A DNA stretch of 64,000 nucleotides from Methanosarcina sp. DH2 (GTDB lineage: Archaea > Halobacteriota > Methanosarcinia > Methanosarcinales > Methanosarcinaceae): assembly GCF_020804225.1 (NCBI RefSeq), contig NZ_WJBI01000001.1:439509-503508 (forward strand). The letters are read 5' to 3'. The position numbers and the translations under genes are program-made. Below, one piece after another: positions 1 to 6,525 of this stretch; the stretch's first letter is position 1; each line of letters opens with the position of its first letter. The notes beneath the pieces were generated by a model. The model did not search any database, was not told the origin of the DNA, and saw only the letters and a program-made list of their open reading frames with translations.

Positions 1-2
1 AT

Positions 3-809
3 GCCGCAACTGCAATTCCCCTGGGTTTTGCTTTCCTGCTCTCCAGAAAAAAACCCAGTAAGAGTTTTACTTACGGCTATGGCAGGGCAGAAGACCTTGC
101 AGGTCTATTGATTGTTTTCCTTATTTTTCTCAGTGCTGCAGTTGCAGCTTATGAATCGGTTTCCAGGCTTCTCTCACCACAGCCTGTTGATTTTTTATGG
201 GCTGTAGCTGCAGCTTCAATTATTGGCTTTCTCGGGAATGAGTTTGTGGCAAAGTTCAGGATCAGAGTCGGGAAAGAAATAGGAAGTGCTGCCCTCGTTG
301 CTGATGGATACCATGCACGTGCGGATGGGTTCACTAGCCTTGCCGTACTCTTCGGAGCCCTTGGTGTCTGGCTAGGTTACCCTCTTGCAGACCCGATAAT
401 CGGGCTTTTTATCACAGTTGCAATTCTCCACATAGTATGGGATGCAGGCAAATCCGTTTTTTCCCGCATGCTGGACGGGGTTGACCCTCAAATTGTTGAC
501 GATATCCGGCAGGTAGTCAACCAGGTAAGTGATGTAAAGGATATTACAGAGGTAAGAGTACGCTGGTTAGGGCACCGGCTTTATGCTGAAGTGAATATAG
601 CAGTAGATTCCGGGCTCTCTGTTAAGGAGGGGCATGAGATCGCGGTAAACGTAAGGCACAGCATGCTGCACGGCCTGACTTACCTGTCAAATGCAGTTGT
701 GCATGTAGACCCTCTGGGAGCGTCCGGAGAGATTTTCCATCGGCTTCCTGAACACGAACCCGATTTTCCTCCTTCTGATTCCACTGAGCTGGAGTTTTTC
801 AATACTTAA
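3..809 (+). CDS. Cation diffusion facilitator (CDF) family transporter, 5'-truncated by window edge
   Basis: A divalent-metal/proton antiporter of the inner membrane; the substrate (Zn, Mn, Fe or Co) cannot be told. The reading frame is open to the left edge, so the true start and first membrane helices lie outside the window. Visible are the conserved GYGRAEDLAGL segment near the first bases, several hydrophobic helices, the metal-site motif DGYHARADGFTS (His-x3-Asp) of transmembrane helix 5, and the C-terminal cytoplasmic ferredoxin-like dimerisation domain (about the last 110 residues, with an HxxHxV-like end at AVVHVDP). The last 25 residues are acidic and probably disordered. It stands alone on the plus strand; a TnpB-type remnant follows. 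Confidence 0.9.
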   Translation, partial: AATAIPLGFAFLLSRKKPSKSFTYGYGRAEDLAGLLIVFLIFLSAAVAAYESVSRLLSPQPVDFLWAVAAASIIGFLGNEFVAKFRIRVGKEIGSAALVADGYHARADGFTSLAVLFGALGVWLGYPLADPIIGLFITVAILHIVWDAGKSVFSRMLDGVDPQIVDDIRQVVNQVSDVKDITEVRVRWLGHRLYAEVNIAVDSGLSVKEGHEIAVNVRHSMLHGLTYLSNAVVHVDPLGASGEIFHRLPEHEPDFPPSDSTELEFFNT

Positions 810-970
810 ATACATCAAAATTCTCTCATTTATCTCGTAAGGCGAGAAGACCCCCTCCTCAGAAGATCCGGTTTACCGGATCGAACAGGTGGGGGATGGA
901 AGCCGTCAACTTTCTGAAATCCTGCCGATAGTAAATCTGTTAATCTTAACATATTTTCAAAACATATATA

Positions 971-1321
971 ATGCTAATGAAACGAGGAAACCGATACAGG
1001 ATTTACCCTAACAAAGAACAAAAAGTTCTTATGGAAAAACACTTCGGTAGTACTCGTTTCGTCTATAACAGACTTCTAAATATTAAATCTACATTATATA
1101 AAAAGTGTAGAATAAGTATTTCTGAATTTGATCTTAATAATCACTTGTTAGTTCTAAAAGAAATATATCCCTGGCTAAAAGAGATTAATGCCGGGGCACT
1201 TCAGCAAGCAAGCCGAAATCTAAATAAAGCTTTCACAAACTTTTTCAATTTCGGATTCGGTTACCCTCAAAGAAAAAGCAAAAAGGATCACCATTTTTCT
1301 TTCCAGCTTCCTGGAGAATGA
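971..1321 (+). pseudogene. tnpB: TnpB RNA-guided nuclease, N-terminal fragment
   Basis: The 116-residue product begins like Methanosarcina TnpB (basic MLMKRGNRYRIYPNKEQ, then FGSTRFVYNRLL and the GALQQASRNLNKAF segment), reaches a SKKDHHFSFQLP motif and then stops. The RuvC catalytic Asp/Glu motifs and the zinc finger that normally follow are absent; a full TnpB is about 370-430 residues. Directly at the junction, codons 1318-1350 read MKQEAPPSKA and a stop in the +1 frame, which resembles the C-terminal tail of this family. An internal deletion therefore joined the N-terminal part to the 3' end out of frame. It cannot make an active nuclease. Confidence 0.75.
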
Positions 1322-1386
1322 AGCAGGAAGCACCTCCCTCAAAAGCTTGAGCCATCAGGCCAGAGCTTTAGGGAGGGGTAGTTCAC
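1318..1386 (+). ncRNA. Candidate omega-RNA (reRNA) end of the deleted TnpB element
   Basis: TnpB guide RNAs derive from the 3' end of tnpB plus the right end of the element. Here the last tnpB-like codons overlap a strong stem-loop (CCTCCCT with AGGGAGG, continued by AAAGCT with AGCTTT, loop around GAGCCATCAGGCCAG), and the segment ends in GGGGTAGTTCAC. A terminal GTTCA-like sequence just before the guide position is typical of omega-RNA scaffolds. The downstream bases would be the guide. Expression is not shown by the sequence; the RNA could be used only by an intact TnpB elsewhere. Confidence 0.45.
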
Positions 1387-1404
1387 ACTTTAGATTCCTT
1401 GCAC

Positions 1405-2361
1405 TCAGGTTTTAGATACCTCTGCTCCGCTATTTTTGGCTCGAATCATCATTGTGACTCCGCCCACCGATTCGTCAAGCATTTTCTGGACTTCTGTTTG
1501 AAGCTGCCTGCCTTCTTCTCTGTTATCCACAAAAGCATAAACTACGGGCCCAAATGAACTTACTCCGGCTCCGTAACTCCGGCTGCGCATCAAAGAGGCA
1601 ATGTTCTTCACGAAGCCGGGCCAGATCGTACTCTCCCTTTTGTTAAAACCCACCGTCTGGACATGGTTTACTGCAGCTCCGAAGCTTTCGATATCTCCTT
1701 CTATCACTGCAGGCATCATTTTCATGAGTACCATGTGTGCAACTTCCCTAACCTCTTCTATCGGAAGGGGGCAGAATTCCTTAAACACATCGATTTCTTC
1801 CTGGTCGTGCATGCCTTTCTCATTTGGGATTGCAATGACTATATCCCAGTCAGGAAAATCTTCCCTGAAAAGTACAGGTCCGGGCGGCACCCTGCTGGCA
1901 GCCGATGGCATAAAACCACCTTTATCTTTGAATTTGTGCCCTCCGTCAACTATAAATCCTCCTTTCTCAAAAGCAGTTACCCCTATGCCTGAAGTTCCTC
2001 CTCTTTTTACTGTAAGTGCAAGTTCTCTGACGTTTTTTCCAAGCCCATAGAGTTCATTCACAGCTGCTGCCGCCGCCAGGGAAGATTGAGTTCCTGATCC
2101 GAAACCCACATGGGCTGGGTACACTTCCTGTACATTGATTCTGATTCCTTTCCCTTCAGGAAGCAGGGTTTTTGCAGCTTTTTTCATTCGATCAGCAAAA
2201 CCTTGCAGACCTTCGATACTGACCTCCTCGGCTTCTTCTGCCGTAATCCTTATATTAGGAGAGGAAAGGGTCAGTCCTGCACCTCCATCGACTCTTCCGA
2301 TTTCTCCATTCATATCAATAAGAGTCATATGAATTCGGCAAGGAGTAGTTATTTTGATCAT
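1405..2361 (-). CDS. mptG: Beta-ribofuranosylaminobenzene 5'-phosphate synthase
   Basis: Catalyses the first committed step of methanopterin synthesis: 4-hydroxybenzoate/4-aminobenzoate-type acceptor plus PRPP gives beta-RFA-P with loss of CO2 and PPi. The 318-residue protein belongs to the GHMP-kinase fold: N-terminal MIKITTPCRIHMTLIDMNG, then the glycine-rich VGFGSGTQSSLAAAAAV loop (about residues 87-103), and a C-terminal SYGAGVSSFGPVVYAF motif that corresponds to GHMP motif 3. Length fits the archaeal family. It is transcribed alone, convergent with the TnpB remnant and 370 bp downstream of gpmI. The assignment rests on overall family pattern. Confidence 0.85.
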   Translation of the reverse strand: MIKITTPCRIHMTLIDMNGEIGRVDGGAGLTLSSPNIRITAEEAEEVSIEGLQGFADRMKKAAKTLLPEGKGIRINVQEVYPAHVGFGSGTQSSLAAAAAVNELYGLGKNVRELALTVKRGGTSGIGVTAFEKGGFIVDGGHKFKDKGGFMPSAASRVPPGPVLFREDFPDWDIVIAIPNEKGMHDQEEIDVFKEFCPLPIEEVREVAHMVLMKMMPAVIEGDIESFGAAVNHVQTVGFNKRESTIWPGFVKNIASLMRSRSYGAGVSSFGPVVYAFVDNREEGRQLQTEVQKMLDESVGGVTMMIRAKNSGAEVSKT

Positions 2362-2727
2362 GTGTAGTCAATCCCAGGACATTTGAAAATTTTATAATAT
2401 CCTCTTTATCTTTATTTTCTATTGTAATTGCTCATATTTAACCTTTTAAAAAAAATCCTGCTCGGTAAGTCTTTCTGATATGTACTGGTACCGAAAACTC
2501 CGTAAAGAGCTAAGAATGCTATGAACAGGAGAAGAAACCAAGTTAAATTAGAAAAAATAAAAAGCCGCAAGAAGGGAGCAAGATGAGCAAGATTTCACCA
2601 AACAGGAAACTGAAACTTAAAAAAGAATAATAAATACGAAAAGAGAAGTTACTGAAAATTCTAAGAGCACTGAAGAAAATCAGTGCTTCCTTTCCTTACT
2701 ATTGTCACTTACTTTTATTTGCAGTCT
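2362..2727. other. Intergenic region between mptG and gpmI
   Basis: AT-rich spacer that must contain the mptG promoter (minus strand) and the gpmI 3' end. Apart from one stem-loop at 2666-2687 no gene, repeat or RNA was recognised. Confidence 0.5.
2666..2687 (-). terminator. Stem-loop downstream of gpmI
   Basis: Perfect 8-bp inverted repeat AGCACTGA / TCAGTGCT with a 6-base loop, 40 bp beyond the gpmI stop. No long U-tract follows, so a role in termination or mRNA 3'-end protection is an inference. Confidence 0.4.
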
Positions 2728-4272
2728 TTATCTTACAATTAATGATCTGCCTGTCATCTCTTCGGGTTTAGGGACCCTAAGAAGGTCCAGGAGAGTGGGA
2801 GCAAGGTCAGACAGTTTTCCATCCTCAAGGGCTTTTACTTCGCCGTTTCCTACGTAAATGCACCTTACAGAGTTTGAAGTATGAGCCGTATGTGGCTCTC
2901 CTGTATTTGGGTTTTCCATCTGTTCGGCATTTCCATGGTCTGCAGTTATAAGTGCTACGCCCCCTGCTTTTTTCAGAGCCTCTGTAATCCTTCCCACGCA
3001 GCTATCCACAGTCTCTACCGCCTGTACAGTAGCCTCAAAAAATCCTGTGTGCCCTACCATATCCATGTTTGCAAAGTTAAGTACAATTACATCATACTTT
3101 CCTGACTGAATCCTCCTGACTACCTCATCCGTAACTTCATATGCACTCATCTCAGGTTTGAGATCATAGGTGGCAATCTTCGGCGAGGGAATCAGGCAAC
3201 GGTCTTCTCCATCGTAACATTTTTCCTGTCCGCCATTCAGGAAAAAGGTCACATGGGCATATTTCTCGGTCTCAGCAATTCGAAGCTGGACAAGTCCATG
3301 ATTGCTCAATACTTTGCCAAGCACGTCTGTTAATTCTTCAGGTGGGAAAACGATGGGCAAATCCAGAGTTTCATCATACTGTGCCATACATACATAGTGA
3401 ACTTTCGGGCGTTTTTCCCTTGTGAAACCTTCAAAGTCGTCTTTTACAAAAGCCCAGGTGAGTTGCCTTGCCCTATCAGGCCTGAAATTAAAGAAAATTA
3501 CTGAATCATTATCTTTTATGACTGCTTCGGGTTTTCCTTCAGGGTCAGTAACTATAGTGGGTTTTACAAACTCATCGTTTTCTCCTCTATTGTAGGATTC
3601 AAGAACCGCAGTTTCGGCATCCTGGGATGTATATGGGGCGACTCCAAGCGTCAGGGCATCATACGCAAGCTTTGTCCTCTCCCAGCGTTTATCTCTGTCC
3701 ATTGCGTAATAGCGCCCTGATACTGTCGCAATTCTGGCACTTTCGTTCTCCTTACAAAAAGCATCAAGCTCCTTGACGTCTGCAAGAGCGGCTTTAGGTG
3801 GTACATCCCTCCCGTCCAGAAAAACATGTATATAAACTTTTTTAAGCCCTTCCTCTTTTGCAAGTTTGATAAGGGCGTAGAGGTGGGTCATGTAACTGTG
3901 AACGCCTCCGTAAGAGACTAGCCCCATAAGGTGCAGGCTTGAATTATTGGCTTTGGCGTTTGAAATTGCATTCAGCAAAACAGGGTTTTTGAAAAAGTCT
4001 CCAGTCCTGATTGAGAGGTTTATTCTTGTGAGGTCCTGGTAAACAACTCTTCCTGCCCCTATATTCAGGTGCCCGACTTCAGAGTTTCCCATCTGGCCTT
4101 CCGGCAGACCTACGGCTTCTCCCGAGGACTCTAAAAAGCACCAGGGATATTCTTCCAGCAGGCGGTCGAGGTTCGGGGTTCTGGCTGCCAGGATAGCGTT
4201 TCCTTCTTCAGCTTCCCTGTAGCCCCAGCCATCTAGGATCATAAGCATAAGAGGTCTTCTTGCCTGAGTCAT
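2728..4272 (-). CDS. gpmI: 2,3-bisphosphoglycerate-independent phosphoglycerate mutase
   Basis: Interconverts 3- and 2-phosphoglycerate in glycolysis/gluconeogenesis, Mn2+-dependent, cytoplasmic. The product shows the alkaline-phosphatase-superfamily layout: [12 protein letters not shown] at the start (first metal Asp), [18 protein letters not shown] carrying the phospho-serine Ser, the inserted phosphotransferase domain ([15 protein letters not shown]), and the second metal-binding set in [12 protein letters not shown] and [11 protein letters not shown]. The frame can begin at a GTG at 4290, but the ATG at 4272 ([10 protein letters not shown]) leaves about 514 residues, the usual length, with GGTG upstream. 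It is monocistronic. This is the bacterial-type iPGM rather than the archaeal ApgM type. Confidence 0.93.
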   Translation of the reverse strand: MTQARRPLMLMILDGWGYREAEEGNAILAARTPNLDRLLEEYPWCFLESSGEAVGLPEGQMGNSEVGHLNIGAGRVVYQDLTRINLSIRTGDFFKNPVLLNAISNAKANNSSLHLMGLVSYGGVHSYMTHLYALIKLAKEEGLKKVYIHVFLDGRDVPPKAALADVKELDAFCKENESARIATVSGRYYAMDRDKRWERTKLAYDALTLGVAPYTSQDAETAVLESYNRGENDEFVKPTIVTDPEGKPEAVIKDNDSVIFFNFRPDRARQLTWAFVKDDFEGFTREKRPKVHYVCMAQYDETLDLPIVFPPEELTDVLGKVLSNHGLVQLRIAETEKYAHVTFFLNGGQEKCYDGEDRCLIPSPKIATYDLKPEMSAYEVTDEVVRRIQSGKYDVIVLNFANMDMVGHTGFFEATVQAVETVDSCVGRITEALKKAGGVALITADHGNAEQMENPNTGEPHTAHTSNSVRCIYVGNGEVKALEDGKLSDLAPTLLDLLRVPKPEEMTGRSLIVR

Positions 4273-4364
4273 ATGAAGGGAATTCCGCACCTGCTCATAA
4301 ATAGCTTGTCATGAAACTACACAATATTCTGTACTAAGCTTCTCTAGAAGCTTCGTATGAAAAC

Positions 4365-4382
4365 AGCGTATTATATATTTAT
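4365..4382 (+). promoter_or_regulatory. Candidate TATA box for the acetate transporter gene
   Basis: The run TATTATATATTTATGATG lies about 165 bp before the transporter start and is the clearest TATA-like sequence upstream; if used, the gene has a long leader of roughly 140 nt. A strong ribosome site GGAGG is at 4531-4536, just ahead of ATG 4547. Confidence 0.35.
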
Positions 4383-4546
4383 GATGTATTGAAAATTTAT
4401 CTACTGTCCGTAAATATAAGTATTAATAATTACATACTTCTCCAAAAGGTAAAAAAGAGACGTTAAAAACGGCAGAGTGTCTCTACGTAATTTTTATTGG
4501 AAGTTCTAGGATAAATCTCCGATTAACGGGAAGGAGGATTGAATTA

Positions 4547-5152
4547 ATGAGTCAAGAAGTTAGAGATGTTATGAGTATTAGTGATATAAAAATAAGGGAT
4601 TTAACCGCAAATCCTGCTCCTCTAGGTTTGATGGGTTTCGGAATGACAACTGTGCTTTTGAACATACACAATGCCGGCTTTTACCCAATGGATGCAATGA
4701 TTCTTTCCATGGGCTTCTTTTATGGTGGCTTAGCTCAGATCATTGCCGGGATTATGGAATGGAAGAAAGGTAATACTTTTGGAACTACGGCTTTTACCTC
4801 ATACGGTTTGTTCTGGCTGACTCTGGTTGGAATTGTTCTGCTCCCGAAATTTTCGGAGAGTTACATGGCCCTGGCACCGGCCACTGTAGCCTTTGCTGCA
4901 TACCTCTTCATGTGGGGACTTTTCACCCTTTTCATGTTCGTAGGCACATTGAAAGGCACAAAGGCTCTGTCTGTTGTTTTCCTTGCCCTCGCAATCCTGT
5001 TCTTCTTGCTGGCCGCCGGAAACTATCTTGGCAGTGCAGCAATACTGAGAGTTGCAGGTTTTGAAGGGATCTTTACAGGACTTGCCGCAATCTATACGGC
5101 TCTTGGTCAGGTACTGAACGAAGCGTATGGGAAAAAGATAGTTCCTCTCTGA
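4547..5152 (+). CDS. AceP-type acetate/succinate transporter (GPR1/FUN34/YaaH family)
   Basis: Membrane channel/transporter for acetate, which in Methanosarcina would supply acetoclastic methanogenesis or export. The 201-residue protein has the family signature [11 protein letters not shown] at residues 22-32 and six predicted hydrophobic helices, with the conserved [20 protein letters not shown] and SYGLFW segments. Length is normal. It has a strong ribosome site and its own hairpin/T-tract terminator, so it is monocistronic. A homologue (AceP) has been described in Methanosarcina; the identity here is by family motif only. Confidence 0.88.
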   Translation: MSQEVRDVMSISDIKIRDLTANPAPLGLMGFGMTTVLLNIHNAGFYPMDAMILSMGFFYGGLAQIIAGIMEWKKGNTFGTTAFTSYGLFWLTLVGIVLLPKFSESYMALAPATVAFAAYLFMWGLFTLFMFVGTLKGTKALSVVFLALAILFFLLAAGNYLGSAAILRVAGFEGIFTGLAAIYTALGQVLNEAYGKKIVPL

Positions 5153-5184
5153 AAACTCGCTTGCGTTTCCAGAAGTACTTATTT

Positions 5185-5209
5185 TGGGCTTTTTAGCCCA
5201 GTTTTTTTT
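5185..5209 (+). terminator. Terminator of the acetate transporter gene
   Basis: TGGGCT-TTTT-AGCCCA stem-loop followed directly by G and eight T residues, 33 bp after the stop codon. It looks like a textbook intrinsic-type terminator. Confidence 0.75.
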
Positions 5210-5480
5210 GCTGTTAAATCTTTATATTCTTTTGTTTTCCATCGTCTATTTAATCATCTTTTTTTGTTAACCGTTTTATTATCTATTGATCAGTTGCTTT
5301 AATGCCTGTCTTTATTGTCTTTATTGTCTTTATTGTCTATTTTGCCTATTTTTGTCACTATTATTAGTCCCGACAGTTCTTTAAAACAGAGCATCATTTC
5401 TCATTCTTTTATGTAATCTTTTAGTAAAATACTTATCTCTTAATACTCATATCTTTTTTCGTATCACCGAGGTAGAGATC
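5210..5480. other. Intergenic, T-rich with short pyrimidine repeats
   Basis: About 5311-5350 repeats TTTATTGTCT three to four times (10-base period) and then drifts into GTCTATTTTGCC. No gene seen. It holds the promoter for the following methyltransferase. Confidence 0.5.
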
Positions 5481-5504
5481 TTGCAAAATGAAAGAGGAAG
5501 CAGG

Positions 5505-6344
5505 ATGGATGTTAAAATCGACTGGAATGAACTCTGGAAAGAAAGACTGGAGTTGCAGAGTAAAGCGCAGCTGAGTACTGATTGCGCAAATATGTGGAAA
5601 AACAAAGAGAACGCAAAACGTTTCTGGGAGATGTCTCAGGAAAATAAGAACAGAATTGAAAAAACCCTGGCCGGAATGGTTCTTACCCCCGAGTCCCGAG
5701 TCCTTGACATTGGGGCGGGCCCTGGAAGCCTGGCAGTTCCTCTTGCTGAGAAGGTCGCGCATGTAACAGCAGTCGAGCCTGCAGAAGGGATGATGGAGAT
5801 TCTGAAACAAAATATCGAAACTTATGGGATCAGGAATATCAACTGCGTCTATAAAGACTGGGAATCTGTTGATGCAGAATCTGACCTCTGCCCCCCTTAT
5901 GATGTTGTGTTTGCATCTTACTCTCTGGGAATGAAAGATATCCGGGCTTCAATCCAAAAAATGATTGACGTATCTTCAGGATATGTTTATCTTTACTGGT
6001 TTGCAGGAGATACATCCTGGGATATACACTCTCAAAAACTCTGGCCTATCCTGCACGGGTGTGAGTACAGGCAGGGCCCAAAGGCAAACATCCTTTACAA
6101 CGTACTTTACGATATGGGGATCTATCCGAATGTAAAGGTCTTCCCTTTTGAGCATAAAAACCGTTTTGAAAGCCTTGAAGAAGCTCTTGGGCATTTTAAG
6201 CCTCAATACGCTGCATTTTCACCTGATCAGGAAGAAATTCTCAGGTCCTACCTTCTGGAAGTGCTTGAAGAAGAGAACGGGACTCTTGTACAGAAGGGCT
6301 GGAGCATACGGGTGAAGATGTGGTGGAAATCCTCTTCCCCTTGA
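5505..6344 (+). CDS. Class I SAM-dependent methyltransferase
   Basis: A cytoplasmic methyltransferase of unknown substrate. The Rossmann SAM site is clear: motif I VLDIGAGPGSLAVPLAE (about residues 65-81), acidic residue after beta-2 in TAVEPAEGMMEIL, and a motif IV-like YDVVFASYSLGMKDI. The N-terminal 50 residues (DWNELWKERLELQS) and the C-terminal Trp-rich region are typical of a methanogen-specific group often annotated only as methyltransferase. Start: an upstream TTG (5481) is in frame, but ATG 5505 follows a purine-rich GAGGAAGCAGG and is preferred. Monocistronic. Confidence 0.85.
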   Translation: MDVKIDWNELWKERLELQSKAQLSTDCANMWKNKENAKRFWEMSQENKNRIEKTLAGMVLTPESRVLDIGAGPGSLAVPLAEKVAHVTAVEPAEGMMEILKQNIETYGIRNINCVYKDWESVDAESDLCPPYDVVFASYSLGMKDIRASIQKMIDVSSGYVYLYWFAGDTSWDIHSQKLWPILHGCEYRQGPKANILYNVLYDMGIYPNVKVFPFEHKNRFESLEEALGHFKPQYAAFSPDQEEILRSYLLEVLEEENGTLVQKGWSIRVKMWWKSSSP

Positions 6345-6404
6345 AGGAAATATATTTCGGCAATTTTTCAGCTATCTCTGGAGGATCTGCCCATATGCTA
6401 TTTT

Positions 6405-6438
6405 TTACAGGAAGCCCTTCTGCACAGGCTTCCTGTAA
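6405..6438 (+). terminator. Stem-loop terminator between convergent genes
   Basis: TTACAGGAAGCC / GGCTTCCTGTAA, a perfect 12-bp stem with a 10-base loop, then GAGCTTTTC. It sits 60 bp after the methyltransferase stop and 80 bp before the end of the convergent ATPase gene, so it may serve both. Confidence 0.6.
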
Positions 6439-6462
6439 GAGCTTTTCTGGCTATTTTTCGTT

Positions 6463-6525
6463 ATTCAGACATGATTATTACACTTTCAGATATGATTATT
6501 ACGCTTTCAGACTTGATTATGTTGT
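6463..6525. repeat. 21-bp tandem repeat, about three copies
   Basis: Units TTCAGACATGATTATTACAC, TTTCAGATATGATTATTACG and TTTCAGACTTGATTATG follow each other with a 21-base period, degenerating rightward and running into the 3' end of the convergent ATPase gene. No inverted symmetry. Confidence 0.7.

Larger units (their letters stand above)
826..1392 (+). mobile_element. Internally deleted IS605/IS1341-type (TnpB) element
   Basis: The segment has a structured left region, the first ~115 codons of a tnpB gene, then an abrupt junction to what looks like the last ten tnpB codons in another frame, and a right-end hairpin. Left structures seen: a stem TCTCG/CGAGA around 827-845, and a G/C-rich stem (CCCCC with GGGGG) enclosing the perfect hairpin GATCCGG-TTTA-CCGGATC near 868-885. 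The right end carries CCTCCCT/AGGGAGG and AAAGCT/AGCTTT stems and terminates at GTTCAC. No tnpA is present. It is best read as a non-autonomous deletion derivative. Outer boundaries are approximate because IS200/IS605 elements make no target duplication. Confidence 0.65.

Noticed and set aside
840-915. tRNA-like structure
   Set aside because: No anticodon arm or T-loop consensus (GGTTCRAATCC); the stems fit an IS end better.
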